NCBI RefSeq assembly: GCF_025449335.1
Contig: NZ_CP104883.1
Span: 1,108,501-1,172,500, forward strand
DNA: 64,000 bases
Direction: 5' to 3'
DNA from: Bartonella sp. HY328
GTDB lineage: Bacteria > Pseudomonadota > Alphaproteobacteria > Rhizobiales > Rhizobiaceae
Positions 53,436 through 62,781 of the stretch are shown here, piece after piece. The notes under the pieces are model-generated. The model was not told the DNA's origin. It did no database searches and was given only the letters and a program-made list of their open reading frames with translations. The first letter of the stretch is position 1. Each line of letters opens with the position of its first letter. The position numbers and the translations under genes are program-made.

Positions 53436-54566
53436 ATGAGTGAAAATTTTACCTTTAAATTGATTGCAGAGGATAAAAAGGCACGGCGCGGCGAAATCAC
53501 CATGCCACGCGGTAGCGTACGCACACCTGCCTTTATGCCTGTTGGCACGGGCGGTACAGTAAAAGCCATGTATATGGATCAGGTTAAAGACCTTGGCGCA
53601 GATATTATTCTTGGCAACACCTATCATTTAATGCTGCGCCCGGGGGCGGAGCGGGTTGCAAAGCTTGGGGGCTTGCATGAATTTGCCCGTTGGCAAGGTC
53701 CAATTCTCACCGATTCAGGCGGTTTTCAAGTGATGTCCTTGGCGGGTTTACGTAAATTAGATGAAAAAGGCGTCACCTTCCAATCCCATATTGATGGCCG
53801 GCGCTATGAAATGTCGCCTGAACGCTCGATTGAAATTCAAGGCTTACTTGATTCAGATATTCAAATGCAGCTTGATCAATGTGTGGCTTTGCCAGCGACC
53901 TTTAGTGAAATGGAAAAAGCCATGGAATTATCCTTGCGCTGGGCACAGCGTTGTAAGGATGCCTTTGGGATTCAGGCTGGCAAGGCGATGTTTGGTATTG
54001 TGCAGGGCGGTGATAATGTGCCTTTGCGTGAACGCTCAGCAGAAGCATTAAAAGCGCTGGATCTTAAAGGTTATGCCGTTGGCGGCCTTGCGGTAGGGGA
54101 ACCGCAGCAAGTAATGATGGATATGCTGGATGTTACTTGTCCAATTTTACCGCGTGAAAAGCCACGTTATTTGATGGGTGTTGGCACGCCTGACGACATT
54201 ATTAAAGCTGTTGCACGCGGTATTGATATGTTTGATTGCGTGATGCCCACGCGCGCCGGCCGCCATGGTTTAGCTTTCACGCGCTTTGGTAAGGTCAATT
54301 TACGCAATGCCCGCCATAATGAAGACCACCGCCCACTAGACCCACAATCTTCTTGCCCTGCCGCGCGCGATTATAGCCGTGCATATTTACACCATTTGAT
54401 AAAATCCAATGAGGCTTTAGGTTCAATGTTGTTAACGTGGAATAATCTTAGCTATTATCAAGACTTAATGGCAGGCATAAGGGCAGCGATTGAAGCTGGC
54501 CGATATGAGGATTTTTGTGGTGAAACAAGCGAAGCTTGGGCCAAAGGTGATATGGCTCCGCTTTAA
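53436..54566 (+). CDS. tgt: tRNA-guanine transglycosylase, structural zinc ligands missing
   Basis: A 376-residue enzyme that exchanges G34 for preQ1 in tRNAs with GUN anticodons. Active-site blocks are intact: RTPAFMPVGTGG, LTDSGGFQVMSL (catalytic Asp), GIVQGG, GLAVGE and MPTRAGRHG (second Asp region). The C-terminal zinc site is not: the motif C-x-C-x2-C of E. coli (Cys302, 304, 307) reads S305-S306-C307-P-A-A310, keeping one Cys, and the ligand His of the T-x-H-N segment is Asn336 (TWNN). AGGA lies 9 bases upstream of the ATG. It is the second gene of the queA-tgt operon. Confidence 0.96.
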   Translation: MSENFTFKLIAEDKKARRGEITMPRGSVRTPAFMPVGTGGTVKAMYMDQVKDLGADIILGNTYHLMLRPGAERVAKLGGLHEFARWQGPILTDSGGFQVMSLAGLRKLDEKGVTFQSHIDGRRYEMSPERSIEIQGLLDSDIQMQLDQCVALPATFSEMEKAMELSLRWAQRCKDAFGIQAGKAMFGIVQGGDNVPLRERSAEALKALDLKGYAVGGLAVGEPQQVMMDMLDVTCPILPREKPRYLMGVGTPDDIIKAVARGIDMFDCVMPTRAGRHGLAFTRFGKVNLRNARHNEDHRPLDPQSSCPAARDYSRAYLHHLIKSNEALGSMLLTWNNLSYYQDLMAGIRAAIEAGRYEDFCGETSEAWAKGDMAPL

Positions 54567-54714
54567 ATGTAATGGATAAACAATCAAAGCATTATTGTTT
54601 CTTGAAAGCGAGAAACGGTAATGTCATACTAGTATCTTACTATAAGTGACGATTTTAAAATATCATTTGCAGTTTACTGCATATAATCGATTACCCTTAA
54701 AAAGGATAGCTATT

Positions 54715-55197
54715 ATGAAACGCATATTGATGATTTTATCTCTTGGTCTTTTGCCTAATTTTGCTTTTGCACAAGATTTGCCAACCGCACCTTATTTGCC
54801 ATTAAGCCTTGCAGGTAAGGCGGCCCATGCTGCCCTTGATGCATGTGCAGCTAAGGGGCATAATGTCAGTGTTGCCATCGTCTCAAGAGACGGTTCAACC
54901 AAAGTCTTGTTAAAAGCTGATCAGTCTGGTCCTCATACGGCAGGCAGCGCGCAAGGCAAGGCATTTACATCGGCTGCTATGGGACGCGATAGCGCTAGTC
55001 TTGCGGAGTTTATTGCCAAAAATCCAGAAAATGCAGGTCTTCGTGATATGGATGCGCGTTTTGTTATCCAAGGCGGTGGTTTGCCAATTAAAATTGGTGA
55101 CGCATTGGTTGGTGGTATTGGTGTTGGTGGTGCGCCAAGCGGTGCTATTGATGCCGAATGCGCCCAAGCTGGTATTGATGCTATTGTCAAAAAATAA
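54715..55197 (+). CDS. Exported GlcG/HbpS-family protein
   Basis: A 160-residue protein with a signal peptide (MILSLGLLPNFAFA-QD). The mature part follows the GlcG/HbpS (DUF336) pattern: LAGKAAHAALDACAAKGHNVSVAIVSRDG, HTAGSAQGKAFTSAAMGRDS, and GGGLPIKIGDALVGGIGVGGAPSGAIDAECAQAGI. Family members bind heme or corrinoid-like ligands or help degradation of small organic molecules; heme binding here is only possible. AAGGA lies 8 bases before the ATG at 54715. It stands alone after tgt. Confidence 0.88.
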   Translation: MKRILMILSLGLLPNFAFAQDLPTAPYLPLSLAGKAAHAALDACAAKGHNVSVAIVSRDGSTKVLLKADQSGPHTAGSAQGKAFTSAAMGRDSASLAEFIAKNPENAGLRDMDARFVIQGGGLPIKIGDALVGGIGVGGAPSGAIDAECAQAGIDAIVKK

Positions 55198-55348
55198 CTA
55201 ATGATTAGGATATCTAGCAGTGTTGCAATATTTGCTAGATATCCTACCAAGGTAAAAATTAAATAGATAATGCGTAATTAACTGATTGTTTTATAAGAAA
55301 TTTTTGTAAAATATAACAAGGCTCATCTTCGTTATTTTTGCGTGATTA

Positions 55349-56338
55349 TTATTTGTTTTTATCAAACAATTTGACCAAGCTATCACGAAATTCTTGGCAG
55401 TCACTTTCGTCTTTGCTAATTCCTACATCATACCAAGCAATAATTTTAGTGTATTCCTCTTGATAATCTTGTGGATTTTGCAGCATTTTGGGTGCTAAAT
55501 CAGGGTAGAGATAGTTATATCCAAGTAAGCATATCGACTTTTTGTTGCCAGCAATTGCCGCAGCCAAGTAATTGGCTTGGGCATCCTGTTTTTTACGGTA
55601 AAATAATTTATCACCTAGTGTTTTTAAAAAATCTCCACTGATGCGAATACCATTTTTTAAAAGGGCTGCGTCATGTACTTCTTGCGCAGATTTATCATCA
55701 CCCAAAAGCTGATATAAGCGTGTTAGGTAAATAGGGCGACGTAAATTATATTCAAAGCTTTTTGCGGTTGTTTGACAAACACTTAAGGCTTTATTGAGTT
55801 TTTCGATATCTTGTGTTTGTTTGCTTGTTTGCGTGATAATATTAGCCGAAATATCAAACATCGCTTCGTCGCATTCATTCCAGCGTAATCGTTCTTCGAT
55901 TTGCATCGTTCCATAGAGGATCTTATCGTCATCTTCTGCTTGTTGAACAAGATATTTGGTTGACTGAATAACCATATCAAGCTCTTCAATATTGGATACC
56001 TCGCCATTGGTTTCTTGTTTTAATCGCCTAAAATATTCATTGCCGATTAGGTAATTAGGCTTAAAGGTGCCTTCTATCCCAGCAATATATGCTGTGCCTG
56101 CAATTTCAATCGCATCTAAATCGTTGTTTTGTGCTGCTCCCAAGATTTTTAGCAAGAGTGCTTTATCTTTTAAACAAGGCATAATATCTTCAAACTTGCC
56201 AAGTTCTTTTAACTGTAACACAGTTTTATAGGCTTGTTCGGTGTCCGTGGGACAGCCTTTGCTAGTATTTTCTGCCATAGCACGATGACTATTAAGGCTT
56301 AAAATTGCAAAAATAAACAATGCAATAATTTTTTTCAT
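55349..56338 (-). CDS. Exported helical protein of unknown function
   Basis: A 329-residue protein with a signal peptide (KKIIALFIFAILSLNSHRAMA-EN). I do not recognise it. It is almost entirely helical with six cysteines. Two segments resemble Sel1-like repeats: IAGTAYIAGIEGTFKPNYLIGNEYFRRL and NYLAAAIAGNKKSICLLGYNYLYPDLAP. Probably periplasmic and involved in protein-protein contacts. Single gene; AT-rich flanks. Confidence 0.7.
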   Translation of the reverse strand: MKKIIALFIFAILSLNSHRAMAENTSKGCPTDTEQAYKTVLQLKELGKFEDIMPCLKDKALLLKILGAAQNNDLDAIEIAGTAYIAGIEGTFKPNYLIGNEYFRRLKQETNGEVSNIEELDMVIQSTKYLVQQAEDDDKILYGTMQIEERLRWNECDEAMFDISANIITQTSKQTQDIEKLNKALSVCQTTAKSFEYNLRRPIYLTRLYQLLGDDKSAQEVHDAALLKNGIRISGDFLKTLGDKLFYRKKQDAQANYLAAAIAGNKKSICLLGYNYLYPDLAPKMLQNPQDYQEEYTKIIAWYDVGISKDESDCQEFRDSLVKLFDKNK

Positions 56339-56583
56339 GACACCTCCAATATATTTAAGCAGTTTGCTATATTTTGATTATTTTAGCAGCGTTTACAAAT
56401 TTAATTTATCGTAAAATACTATTTACCAACAATATAAGTCATTGTATTAACGATGTGATTATTATATTTACGCATGTAAAAGCTGTAAGCATTTAGCAGC
56501 CCTCTGCTTAAATTTTTACCCTTGAATTTACGCTCTTGAAAGCCCAGTTATTTAAATAACTGAGTTTAAACACCAATGGCGCG

Positions 56584-57594
56584 ATGGCGCTTGAAAAGAT
56601 AGGGCAAATGAAATTTTCCGTTCTTGATTTATCTAATGTTCCTGAAGGGAGCACGCCCAAGGATGCCTTGCGCAATTCAATAGACCTTGCACGCCATGTC
56701 GAAAATCTTGGATTTAAGCGTATTTGGTATGCTGAACACCATAATATGACAGGAATTGCCAGTGCTGCGACTGCGGTTTTAATTGGTCAAGTGGCGGCAG
56801 TCACCAATAAAATTATTTTAGGATCAGGTGGCATTATGTTACCAAACCATTCGCCCTTGGTTATTGCCGAGCAATTTGGAACGCTTTCAGCGCTTTATCC
56901 GGGGCGTATTGAATTGGGTTTAGGGCGCGCTCCTGGTACCGACCAGCTTACTGCACGTGCCTTGCGCCATCGCCATGATCTTGATGCCAATTCTTTTCCC
57001 CAAGATGTGGTTGAGCTGCTTGGTTATTTTAAAGAAGCATCGGACGGACAGCAAGTTCGCGCAGTTCCAGGGGCTGGAGAAAATGTACCAATATGGATTT
57101 TAGGCTCCAGCCTTTTTGGTGCGCAATTGGCCGCTATCTTAGGGCTTCCTTATGCTTTTGCTTCGCATTTTGCGCCAGCTGAGCTTGATAATGCGTTAAA
57201 AATCTATCGGGAGCGGTTTGAGCCCTCAGAGACGTTGAAAAAACCGCATGCCATGGTGGCGCTTAATGCCATTGTTGCCGATAGTGATGAAGAGGCGCAA
57301 TATCTCTTTACTTCGTTGCAACAATCCTTTGTTAATTTGCGTACTGGGCGCGCTGGGCCATTACCGCGTCCGCAAGAAAATTTCGTTAAGTCTTTGCCAG
57401 AGCAATTCCAGATGATCCTTGAGCAAACGCTTTCTTGCTCGGTTATTGGTTCACCGCAAACTATACGCGAAGGCATTGCTAATTTATTGGCGCGCACCAA
57501 GGCTGATGAGCTTATTATAACAACAACGGTTCATGATCATGAAGCGCGCAAAAAATCGTTTTCGTTGTTAAGTGAGATTATGGAAACGTTGTAG
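56584..57594 (+). CDS. LLM-class flavin-dependent oxidoreductase
   Basis: A 336-residue protein with a TIM barrel of the luciferase-like monooxygenase class: FSVLDLSNVPEGSTPKDALRNSIDLARHVENLGFKRIWYAEHHNM, LGSGGIMLPNHSPLVIAEQFGTLSALYPGRIELGLGRAPGTDQLT and WILGSSLFGAQLAAILGLPYAFASHFAP. It uses FMNH2 and oxygen; the substrate is unknown. The start may be ATG 56584 or ATG 56608 (MKFSVLDLS), where AGGG lies 5 bases upstream; I keep the longer frame but consider 56608 equally likely. Confidence 0.9.
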   Translation: MALEKIGQMKFSVLDLSNVPEGSTPKDALRNSIDLARHVENLGFKRIWYAEHHNMTGIASAATAVLIGQVAAVTNKIILGSGGIMLPNHSPLVIAEQFGTLSALYPGRIELGLGRAPGTDQLTARALRHRHDLDANSFPQDVVELLGYFKEASDGQQVRAVPGAGENVPIWILGSSLFGAQLAAILGLPYAFASHFAPAELDNALKIYRERFEPSETLKKPHAMVALNAIVADSDEEAQYLFTSLQQSFVNLRTGRAGPLPRPQENFVKSLPEQFQMILEQTLSCSVIGSPQTIREGIANLLARTKADELIITTTVHDHEARKKSFSLLSEIMETL

Positions 57595-57676
57595 ATCGAA
57601 TTATTTTCTATTCTTCTATTAGTTAGAAAATGTGTGATTGTTGGTATCACAAGAAAACAGTTCATTATTTAAATTA

Positions 57677-57708
57677 AAGCCTATCAGAGAAAATCTTCTG
57701 ATAGGCTT
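57677..57708. terminator. Terminator between convergent LLM and AidB-like genes
   Basis: Perfect 12-bp stem AAGCCTATCAGA / TCTGATAGGCTT with an 8-base loop, 8 bases beyond the stop of the minus-strand gene; AT-rich on both sides. Confidence 0.8.
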
Positions 57709-57715
57709 AAATTTC

Positions 57716-59344
57716 TTATGCTGATGGATATAGGGCTTCTAAAATAAAGGTTGCATTAAAACGCGGGCTCATCATGCCGTAAGTCGAGCGCCATTGCCCA
57801 CCTAATCGGCTTTCAACAAAGGCATTGGCTACCATGTCGATATCCAGGCGGCTTAAGGCGGCCGCAGCAGCAGTATAGGCAAATTGCTCCATCAGCAAAA
57901 AGGCCGATCCACTATCATTAACCGCCATTTTAGCCGCCACTTGCAAGACTTCGGCAGTTCTTGGGCCGGCAGATCCAATATTGCCAGCAAGACCAATAAT
58001 AATATTTTCAAAATGATCGGGATATTTTTTTACTGCTTTCATAAAATCTTGAATATGATCATTAGGCGTTTTTTCAAAACTACGATTGCGGCCAAAAAAA
58101 CGTAAGCCTCGATGGGTGCGTTCTCCCTTTTGAAGTGGGAAATCAGTACGCGTGGTAATAGCGCAATCAGTAATTTGACGGGCGAGCTGCTCACTCCAAT
58201 AGGCAACAACAGGGCGTAAAAGTTCTGCCCAAACCGCCTGAACCTCGTTTTGAGCGGCAATGTCTATGGATTGGCCAAGCCGCAATGCCAAAATGGTTAA
58301 AGCGGCGCAATCCAATGCCGCATCGGCTAGCATGCGGCTATAAAATATATTTTCCTTGCCGTTTTCTTTTTGCATACGCAATAAATCAACTGCACCGCGC
58401 ATGGCTGCGCGTGCGATACTCGCTCCCATAACGGCATTATCATTGCCAAGATTGTCAAATATTTCGTTGATAATTGTTGTGAACTGATTTTCCTTGGCAA
58501 CAAGCCAACCGGCACTTTGCTCAAATATCATATTAGCAAAAGGCGCGGTAAGAACCGACGCATCTTTAATAGCTGGGCGTAAACTAATGCCGTTTAATTG
58601 GCCAGAACCAAGCAGACGTGGGACTAGGAACAGGCATGGCTCATCCTTAATCGCGGCACTTACCAAAAAGCCATCTGCAACCGGATTTATCACCCTTATT
58701 TTTTCACCGCTGATACGAAAAACGCTATCAGCGCCTTCGCCGTCTTCATACATGGCTTCAGCTTTTGAGGTGCAGGCTGATATGGTGCTTTTACCAGATG
58801 CTAATTCTTGGATGGCAAGGGAAATGCTTGCCCCCTCCTTACGCGGAAAGGCCATGCGGGCAGGGTCATGCATTGGACTTGCAAGCTGTGGTTGCCATTG
58901 TTCATAAAGCTCTTCGCAATGGCGAAGTGCGCCAAGGCCAGCGCTTGAGATGCATAATTCTTGTAAATGTCCCGTTTCCAAGCTGCCAAGCAAAAACAGC
59001 CTCATCATACGGGTTTGGGCGCGTTTTCCTTCTTCTTCAGGATTATCTTCGTATAGTGATCCTGCAATGCCGGCAGCGCGCGATCTGGTTAATAGGCTAT
59101 GATAGGCTGGGTGGATATCGACATCTTCAAGCGGTTCCCCCCATTGATTATAAAGGTTAAGAATAGGCAAGTGACGATGGGCAAGGCGCGCGCGCTCATC
59201 AGCTTCTATGCTTGCGGTATAATCACCAAGATCAGAAAAAGATGGTAGCAGAGCAATATCAAGCTGTGACGCTGTTTGAAACAGGATCGGATCACTAAAA
59301 AAATAATTGTCACTGGTTTTAAATTTGCTGTTTTCTGATTGCAA
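57716..59344 (-). CDS. AidB-like acyl-CoA dehydrogenase
   Basis: A ~542-residue flavoprotein of the AidB subgroup of acyl-CoA dehydrogenases. Marks: MRLFLLGSLETGHLQELCISSAGL, ATPF-like acyl-CoA dehydrogenase middle domain (RISGEKIRVINPVADGFLVSA), and NDNAVMGASIARAAMRGAVDLL. E. coli AidB (541 residues) binds DNA, is induced by alkylation and may destroy alkylating agents. I prefer the TTG at 59344, with AAGGA 8 bases upstream, because the length then matches AidB; a TTG at 59374 also opens the frame. It follows the PACE gene on the same strand, 96-126 bases apart. Confidence 0.85.
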   Translation of the reverse strand: MQSENSKFKTSDNYFFSDPILFQTASQLDIALLPSFSDLGDYTASIEADERARLAHRHLPILNLYNQWGEPLEDVDIHPAYHSLLTRSRAAGIAGSLYEDNPEEEGKRAQTRMMRLFLLGSLETGHLQELCISSAGLGALRHCEELYEQWQPQLASPMHDPARMAFPRKEGASISLAIQELASGKSTISACTSKAEAMYEDGEGADSVFRISGEKIRVINPVADGFLVSAAIKDEPCLFLVPRLLGSGQLNGISLRPAIKDASVLTAPFANMIFEQSAGWLVAKENQFTTIINEIFDNLGNDNAVMGASIARAAMRGAVDLLRMQKENGKENIFYSRMLADAALDCAALTILALRLGQSIDIAAQNEVQAVWAELLRPVVAYWSEQLARQITDCAITTRTDFPLQKGERTHRGLRFFGRNRSFEKTPNDHIQDFMKAVKKYPDHFENIIIGLAGNIGSAGPRTAEVLQVAAKMAVNDSGSAFLLMEQFAYTAAAAALSRLDIDMVANAFVESRLGGQWRSTYGMMSPRFNATFILEALYPSA

Positions 59345-59470
59345 CCTAATATTCCTTGAAAATAAAAGAGCCAATTATTCCAACTGATTGATAATTGCAC
59401 GATATATATTTTAAATGCACCATGCCATAGAAATTTTTATTATCAAGAGATAATATTAACCGATTAAGAT

Positions 59471-59944
59471 TTAACTTTTGGCAGTAAAATGAAGATAAAT
59501 CTTATCATAAATATAATTATAAACCATGGAATAGGGAAGAAAGAACAATAAAAGCCCAATATCGAGGACGAAAGCATACCATAGACTTTCGTTTAAATAA
59601 AATGCAACACAGGGCAATGTAAAAAAAATCAATCCTCCTTCAAAGCATAATGCATGCCAAAAGCGCACGATTTTTGTCCGTGAAAACTTATATTTTTTTT
59701 GCAATTGGTCGAAAATAAAATTGAAAATACCATTCCAAGCCGTTGCGATAAGTGAGATGATAATCGATAATACGCCCATGCTAATCAAACTTTTTCCTTG
59801 TATGAAAACTAGAAAAAGTGACGTGAGGATAATGGCGATTATTTCAAAAATAGTAACGTGTAATATTCGCGCAAAAAGTCCTCGCTTTATTAATCTCTCA
59901 TCATGATGATGGCTTGATATCTCATTTGATGCGTATTGTTGCAA
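59471..59944 (-). CDS. PACE-family efflux protein
   Basis: A 157-residue inner-membrane protein with two tandem bacterial transmembrane pair (BTP) domains, four helices. Family motifs are clear: RILHVTIFEIIAI (RxxHxxxFE with the essential Glu), WNGIFNFIFDQL, WHALCFEGGLIFF, and YNYIYDKIYL at the end. PACE proteins export biocides such as chlorhexidine and acriflavine, and probably short diamines. The N-terminal extension is His-rich (SSHHHDE). The start is TTG at 59944 with GGGAG 6 bases upstream. It precedes the AidB-like gene. Confidence 0.87.
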   Translation of the reverse strand: MQQYASNEISSHHHDERLIKRGLFARILHVTIFEIIAIILTSLFLVFIQGKSLISMGVLSIIISLIATAWNGIFNFIFDQLQKKYKFSRTKIVRFWHALCFEGGLIFFTLPCVAFYLNESLWYAFVLDIGLLLFFLPYSMVYNYIYDKIYLHFTAKS

Positions 59945-60119
59945 TTCTTGCTCCCAAGATACAAAAAGAGCATAACTATAAGTGATTATAGGGGGTAGTC
60001 AATATTATCAATTTTTGGCTAATGCATAAATTTGCACAACGGATAGGGAAAAACACTTGTTTCTAAAAAAATATAAAAGCGTTAATGTGCATCAAAGAGA
60101 TTTTTGGTGGAGGTAAAAC

Positions 60120-61616
60120 ATGCGAAATATTGGTCATTTTATTGGTGGTAAAAATGTAGCTGGAAAAAGCGGTCAACAAGGAGATGTATTTCAACCGTTT
60201 GATGGCTCAGTCATTGGCAAGGTTGCCCTTGCTAATAGTGCGGAAATAAATGAGGCGGTAGAAAATGCAAAGCAAGCTCAGCCAGCATGGGCAGCTGTAA
60301 ATCCACAGCGACGTGCACGAGTGATGCGCAAGTTTTTATCTCTCATTGAAAATGAAATCGATAGGCTTGCGGAATTATTGGCAAAAGAGCATGGCAAAAC
60401 CATTGCTGATGCTGTTGGTGATATTCAACGCGGCTTGGAAGTGGTTGAGGTAAGCCTTGGTGTTCCCCATATGCAAAAGGGTGAATATACCGATGGGGCA
60501 GGGCCTAGTATTGATACTTATTCCATGCGCCAAGCCTTAGGTGTTGTGGCTGGAATTACGCCATTTAATTTTCCAGCAATGATTCCGCTGTGGATGTGTG
60601 GACCAGCTATAGCTTGCGGCAACGCATTTATTTTAAAACCATCAGAGCGTGACCCTGGTGTTCCCATGCGCCTTGGCGAATTGTTCATAGAAGCAGGTGG
60701 GCCGGCCGGTATTTTAAATGTTGTAAATGGTGGTAAAGAAGCAGTCGATGCTTTGCTAGATGCAGCTGATGTTAAAGCGATAAGCTTTGTTGGCTCCACC
60801 GCTATTGCACAATATATTTATGGGCGCGCCGCCGCAAATGGTAAACGGGTCCAAGCTTTTGGTGGTGCCAAAAACCACATGCTCATCATGCCCGATGCTG
60901 ATATGGATCAAGTAGCTGATGCTTTGATTGGTGCGGGCTTTGGTTCTGCTGGCGAGCGTTGTATGGCCATTTCTGTGGCTGTTCCCATTGGCGAAGAAAC
61001 GGCTGAACGCTTGCTTGAAAAGCTTATCCCACGCATTAAAGCGCTTAAAGTTGGCTCATCACTTGACAAGCAGGCTGATTACGGCCCCGTGGTCACCAAA
61101 GAGGCCAAGGCGCGCATTTTGGATTATGTTGATATTGGCGTTAAGGAAGGTGCAAATCTTGTAATTGATGGTCGTGGTTTTAATCTGCAAGGCTATGAAA
61201 ACGGCTATTATGTTGGTCCATGTCTATTTGATAATGTGACGCGCGATATGCGCATTTATAAGGAAGAAATTTTTGGCCCAGTTTTATCGATTGTTCGCGC
61301 GGCTAATTATGAAGAAGCACTTAGCTTGCCTAATGACCATCTTTATGGCAATGGCGTTGCAATATTTACCCGCGATGGCGATACGGCTCGTGATTTTGCC
61401 GCCCGCGTTGAAGTTGGCATGATTGGTATTAATGTCCCTATTCCAACGCCGGTTGCCTATTATACGTTTGGCGGCTGGAAAGCCTCAGTATTTGGTGATC
61501 TTAATCAGCATGGGCCTGATGCTTTCCGCTTTTATACGCGCACAAAAACTATTACATCGCGTTGGCCTTCTGGTATTCGTGAAGGGGCAGAATTTTCTAT
61601 TCCCACTATGGAATAA
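60120..61616 (+). CDS. mmsA: Methylmalonate-semialdehyde dehydrogenase (acylating)
   Basis: A 498-residue aldehyde dehydrogenase that converts methylmalonate semialdehyde to propionyl-CoA (and malonate semialdehyde to acetyl-CoA) in valine and inositol breakdown. Marks: GVVAGITPFNFPAMIPLWM (the GxTPFNFP motif that separates MmsA from other ALDHs), the NAD-site FVGSTAIAQYIYG, GGAKNHMLIMPDADMD, and the catalytic Cys281 in AGERCMAIS. GGAGG lies 6 bases before the ATG. It is monocistronic with its own terminator; no other mms or iol genes are in the window. Confidence 0.96.
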   Translation: MRNIGHFIGGKNVAGKSGQQGDVFQPFDGSVIGKVALANSAEINEAVENAKQAQPAWAAVNPQRRARVMRKFLSLIENEIDRLAELLAKEHGKTIADAVGDIQRGLEVVEVSLGVPHMQKGEYTDGAGPSIDTYSMRQALGVVAGITPFNFPAMIPLWMCGPAIACGNAFILKPSERDPGVPMRLGELFIEAGGPAGILNVVNGGKEAVDALLDAADVKAISFVGSTAIAQYIYGRAAANGKRVQAFGGAKNHMLIMPDADMDQVADALIGAGFGSAGERCMAISVAVPIGEETAERLLEKLIPRIKALKVGSSLDKQADYGPVVTKEAKARILDYVDIGVKEGANLVIDGRGFNLQGYENGYYVGPCLFDNVTRDMRIYKEEIFGPVLSIVRAANYEEALSLPNDHLYGNGVAIFTRDGDTARDFAARVEVGMIGINVPIPTPVAYYTFGGWKASVFGDLNQHGPDAFRFYTRTKTITSRWPSGIREGAEFSIPTME

Positions 61617-61635
61617 GTTTGGTATAAATTATTTT

Positions 61636-61664
61636 AAAGGCGGGCTTATAAGTCCGCCTTTTTT
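61636..61664 (+). terminator. Intrinsic terminator of mmsA
   Basis: Arms AAAGGCGGGCTT / AAGTCCGCCTTT with one G-T pair, closed at the tip, followed by TTTT, 20 bases after the stop. Confidence 0.87.
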
Positions 61665-61747
61665 ATTGGTAATTTTATGCTAGATATTAAAACATGCGTT
61701 AAGAAATTGTATCGCAATTATGATGATGATGAATTTGGAGTTATTTT

Positions 61748-62095
61748 ATGGGATTGCGGCTAACATCTGATTTTTATGTGGCGCAATTAATACGCAAAAT
61801 TAATGGCGCTAATGGCTTTGCTTATCTTGTGCGGCGCGGCGCATTAGAAGCTGGTACAATTTTTATCATGCAGCGGCTTAAAAATAACCAAATTGATTTA
61901 TTTGGGCCCGCACCACAAAGCTTTTATGAAGAAGCCGTAAATGACGGTGGTCGGCTATTTATAAAAATTTTAACTGATGTTGAAGAAGCAAGTGCGGTGG
62001 AAAAATTAGAAAAAGAACTCCGCTTTGATCCTGATATTTGGCTTGTTGAAGTTGAGAATATTGATGATTTGACAACTTATATTAATGTGGCCTAA
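61748..62095 (+). CDS. DUF1491-family protein
   Basis: A 115-residue cytoplasmic protein of the alphaproteobacterial DUF1491 family: MGLRLTSDFYVAQLIRKINGANGFAYLVRRGALEAGTIFI, then LFGPAPQSFYEE and RFDPDIWLVEVE. Its function is not known. GGAGTTATTTT lies just before the ATG. It is co-directional with the small membrane-protein genes that follow, but separated by 145 bases. Confidence 0.85.
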   Translation: MGLRLTSDFYVAQLIRKINGANGFAYLVRRGALEAGTIFIMQRLKNNQIDLFGPAPQSFYEEAVNDGGRLFIKILTDVEEASAVEKLEKELRFDPDIWLVEVENIDDLTTYINVA

Positions 62096-62240
62096 TGGAT
62101 ATCAGCGAAGTAAACAAGATTAAGTTTAATTTATATTTTTGAATATAGATTTATATTTATTTTATAAATATAATATAAAATGATTTTGTAGTAAATTAGA
62201 TCGCGTCCATAAATTGTTATATTAAATTTTAAGGTTGCTA

Positions 62241-62507
62241 ATGTACGCTTTTTATTTTCATGTTAGATGTATTTTTTTAGGTGTTCTAATTTTACCTATA
62301 TGTCAATCTATTGCCAATCTATTCGTAATTCTTATAGCAATAATTACCAAAAAAGAATTTTCTCAAGTTTTTCTACCGGCTTTAAATGGAATAGACTGGT
62401 TTTCACGAGAAACATATTTTTATTTTTTATTTTCTGGTATCAATTTATCCGCAATCCAAACATTGTGTTTAGCTGCATATTCCATTTATTATATAAAACA
62501 TCAATAA
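62241..62507 (+). CDS. Small membrane protein, unknown
   Basis: An 88-residue hydrophobic protein with two or three membrane spans (CIFLGVLILPICQSIANLFVILIAI and FYFLFSGINLSAIQTLCLAAYSIYY). I do not recognise it. ATG 62241 is chosen with AAGG 6 bases upstream; a TTG at 62235 is in frame. It is followed after 6 bases by the next small membrane gene and may be translated with it. Composition is AT-rich. Confidence 0.5.
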   Translation: MYAFYFHVRCIFLGVLILPICQSIANLFVILIAIITKKEFSQVFLPALNGIDWFSRETYFYFLFSGINLSAIQTLCLAAYSIYYIKHQ

Positions 62508-62513
62508 TTAAAA

Positions 62514-62738
62514 ATGATGGTCTTTATATGGACTTTAGCGGGAGTATTAATCGGAGTCTTAATCAATTGGGAAATTACCGATACTCCGTTTTTTAATATG
62601 ATAAATGGTTTTTTTCTTTGGAGCGTGGCGGCTTCAGCCTTAGGTTATGCTCTTGCGGCGTATTTGGTCCATCTGTTAATGCAGTTATTAATGCCGCCCC
62701 AAAACACTCAAAATTCATTAGTTGAAACATTTAAGTAA
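62514..62738 (+). CDS. Small membrane protein, unknown
   Basis: A 74-residue protein with two hydrophobic helices (FIWTLAGVLIGVLI and GFFLWSVAASALGYALAAYLVHLLMQLLM) and a polar tail. Not recognised. It starts 6 bases after the preceding small gene, with no strong ribosome site (ATG 62514 or 62517). The pair and the next gene form a run of small inner-membrane proteins. Confidence 0.55.
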   Translation: MMVFIWTLAGVLIGVLINWEITDTPFFNMINGFFLWSVAASALGYALAAYLVHLLMQLLMPPQNTQNSLVETFK

Positions 62739-62781
62739 ATAGTGGATATAAAGTATAGTTAGTCAAACGGGAAATTAAACA

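Noticed and set aside
62267..62596. 109-codon open frame overlapping both small membrane genes in another frame
   Set aside because: It has fewer features of a real protein than the two hydrophobic frames it overlaps, and no ribosome site.
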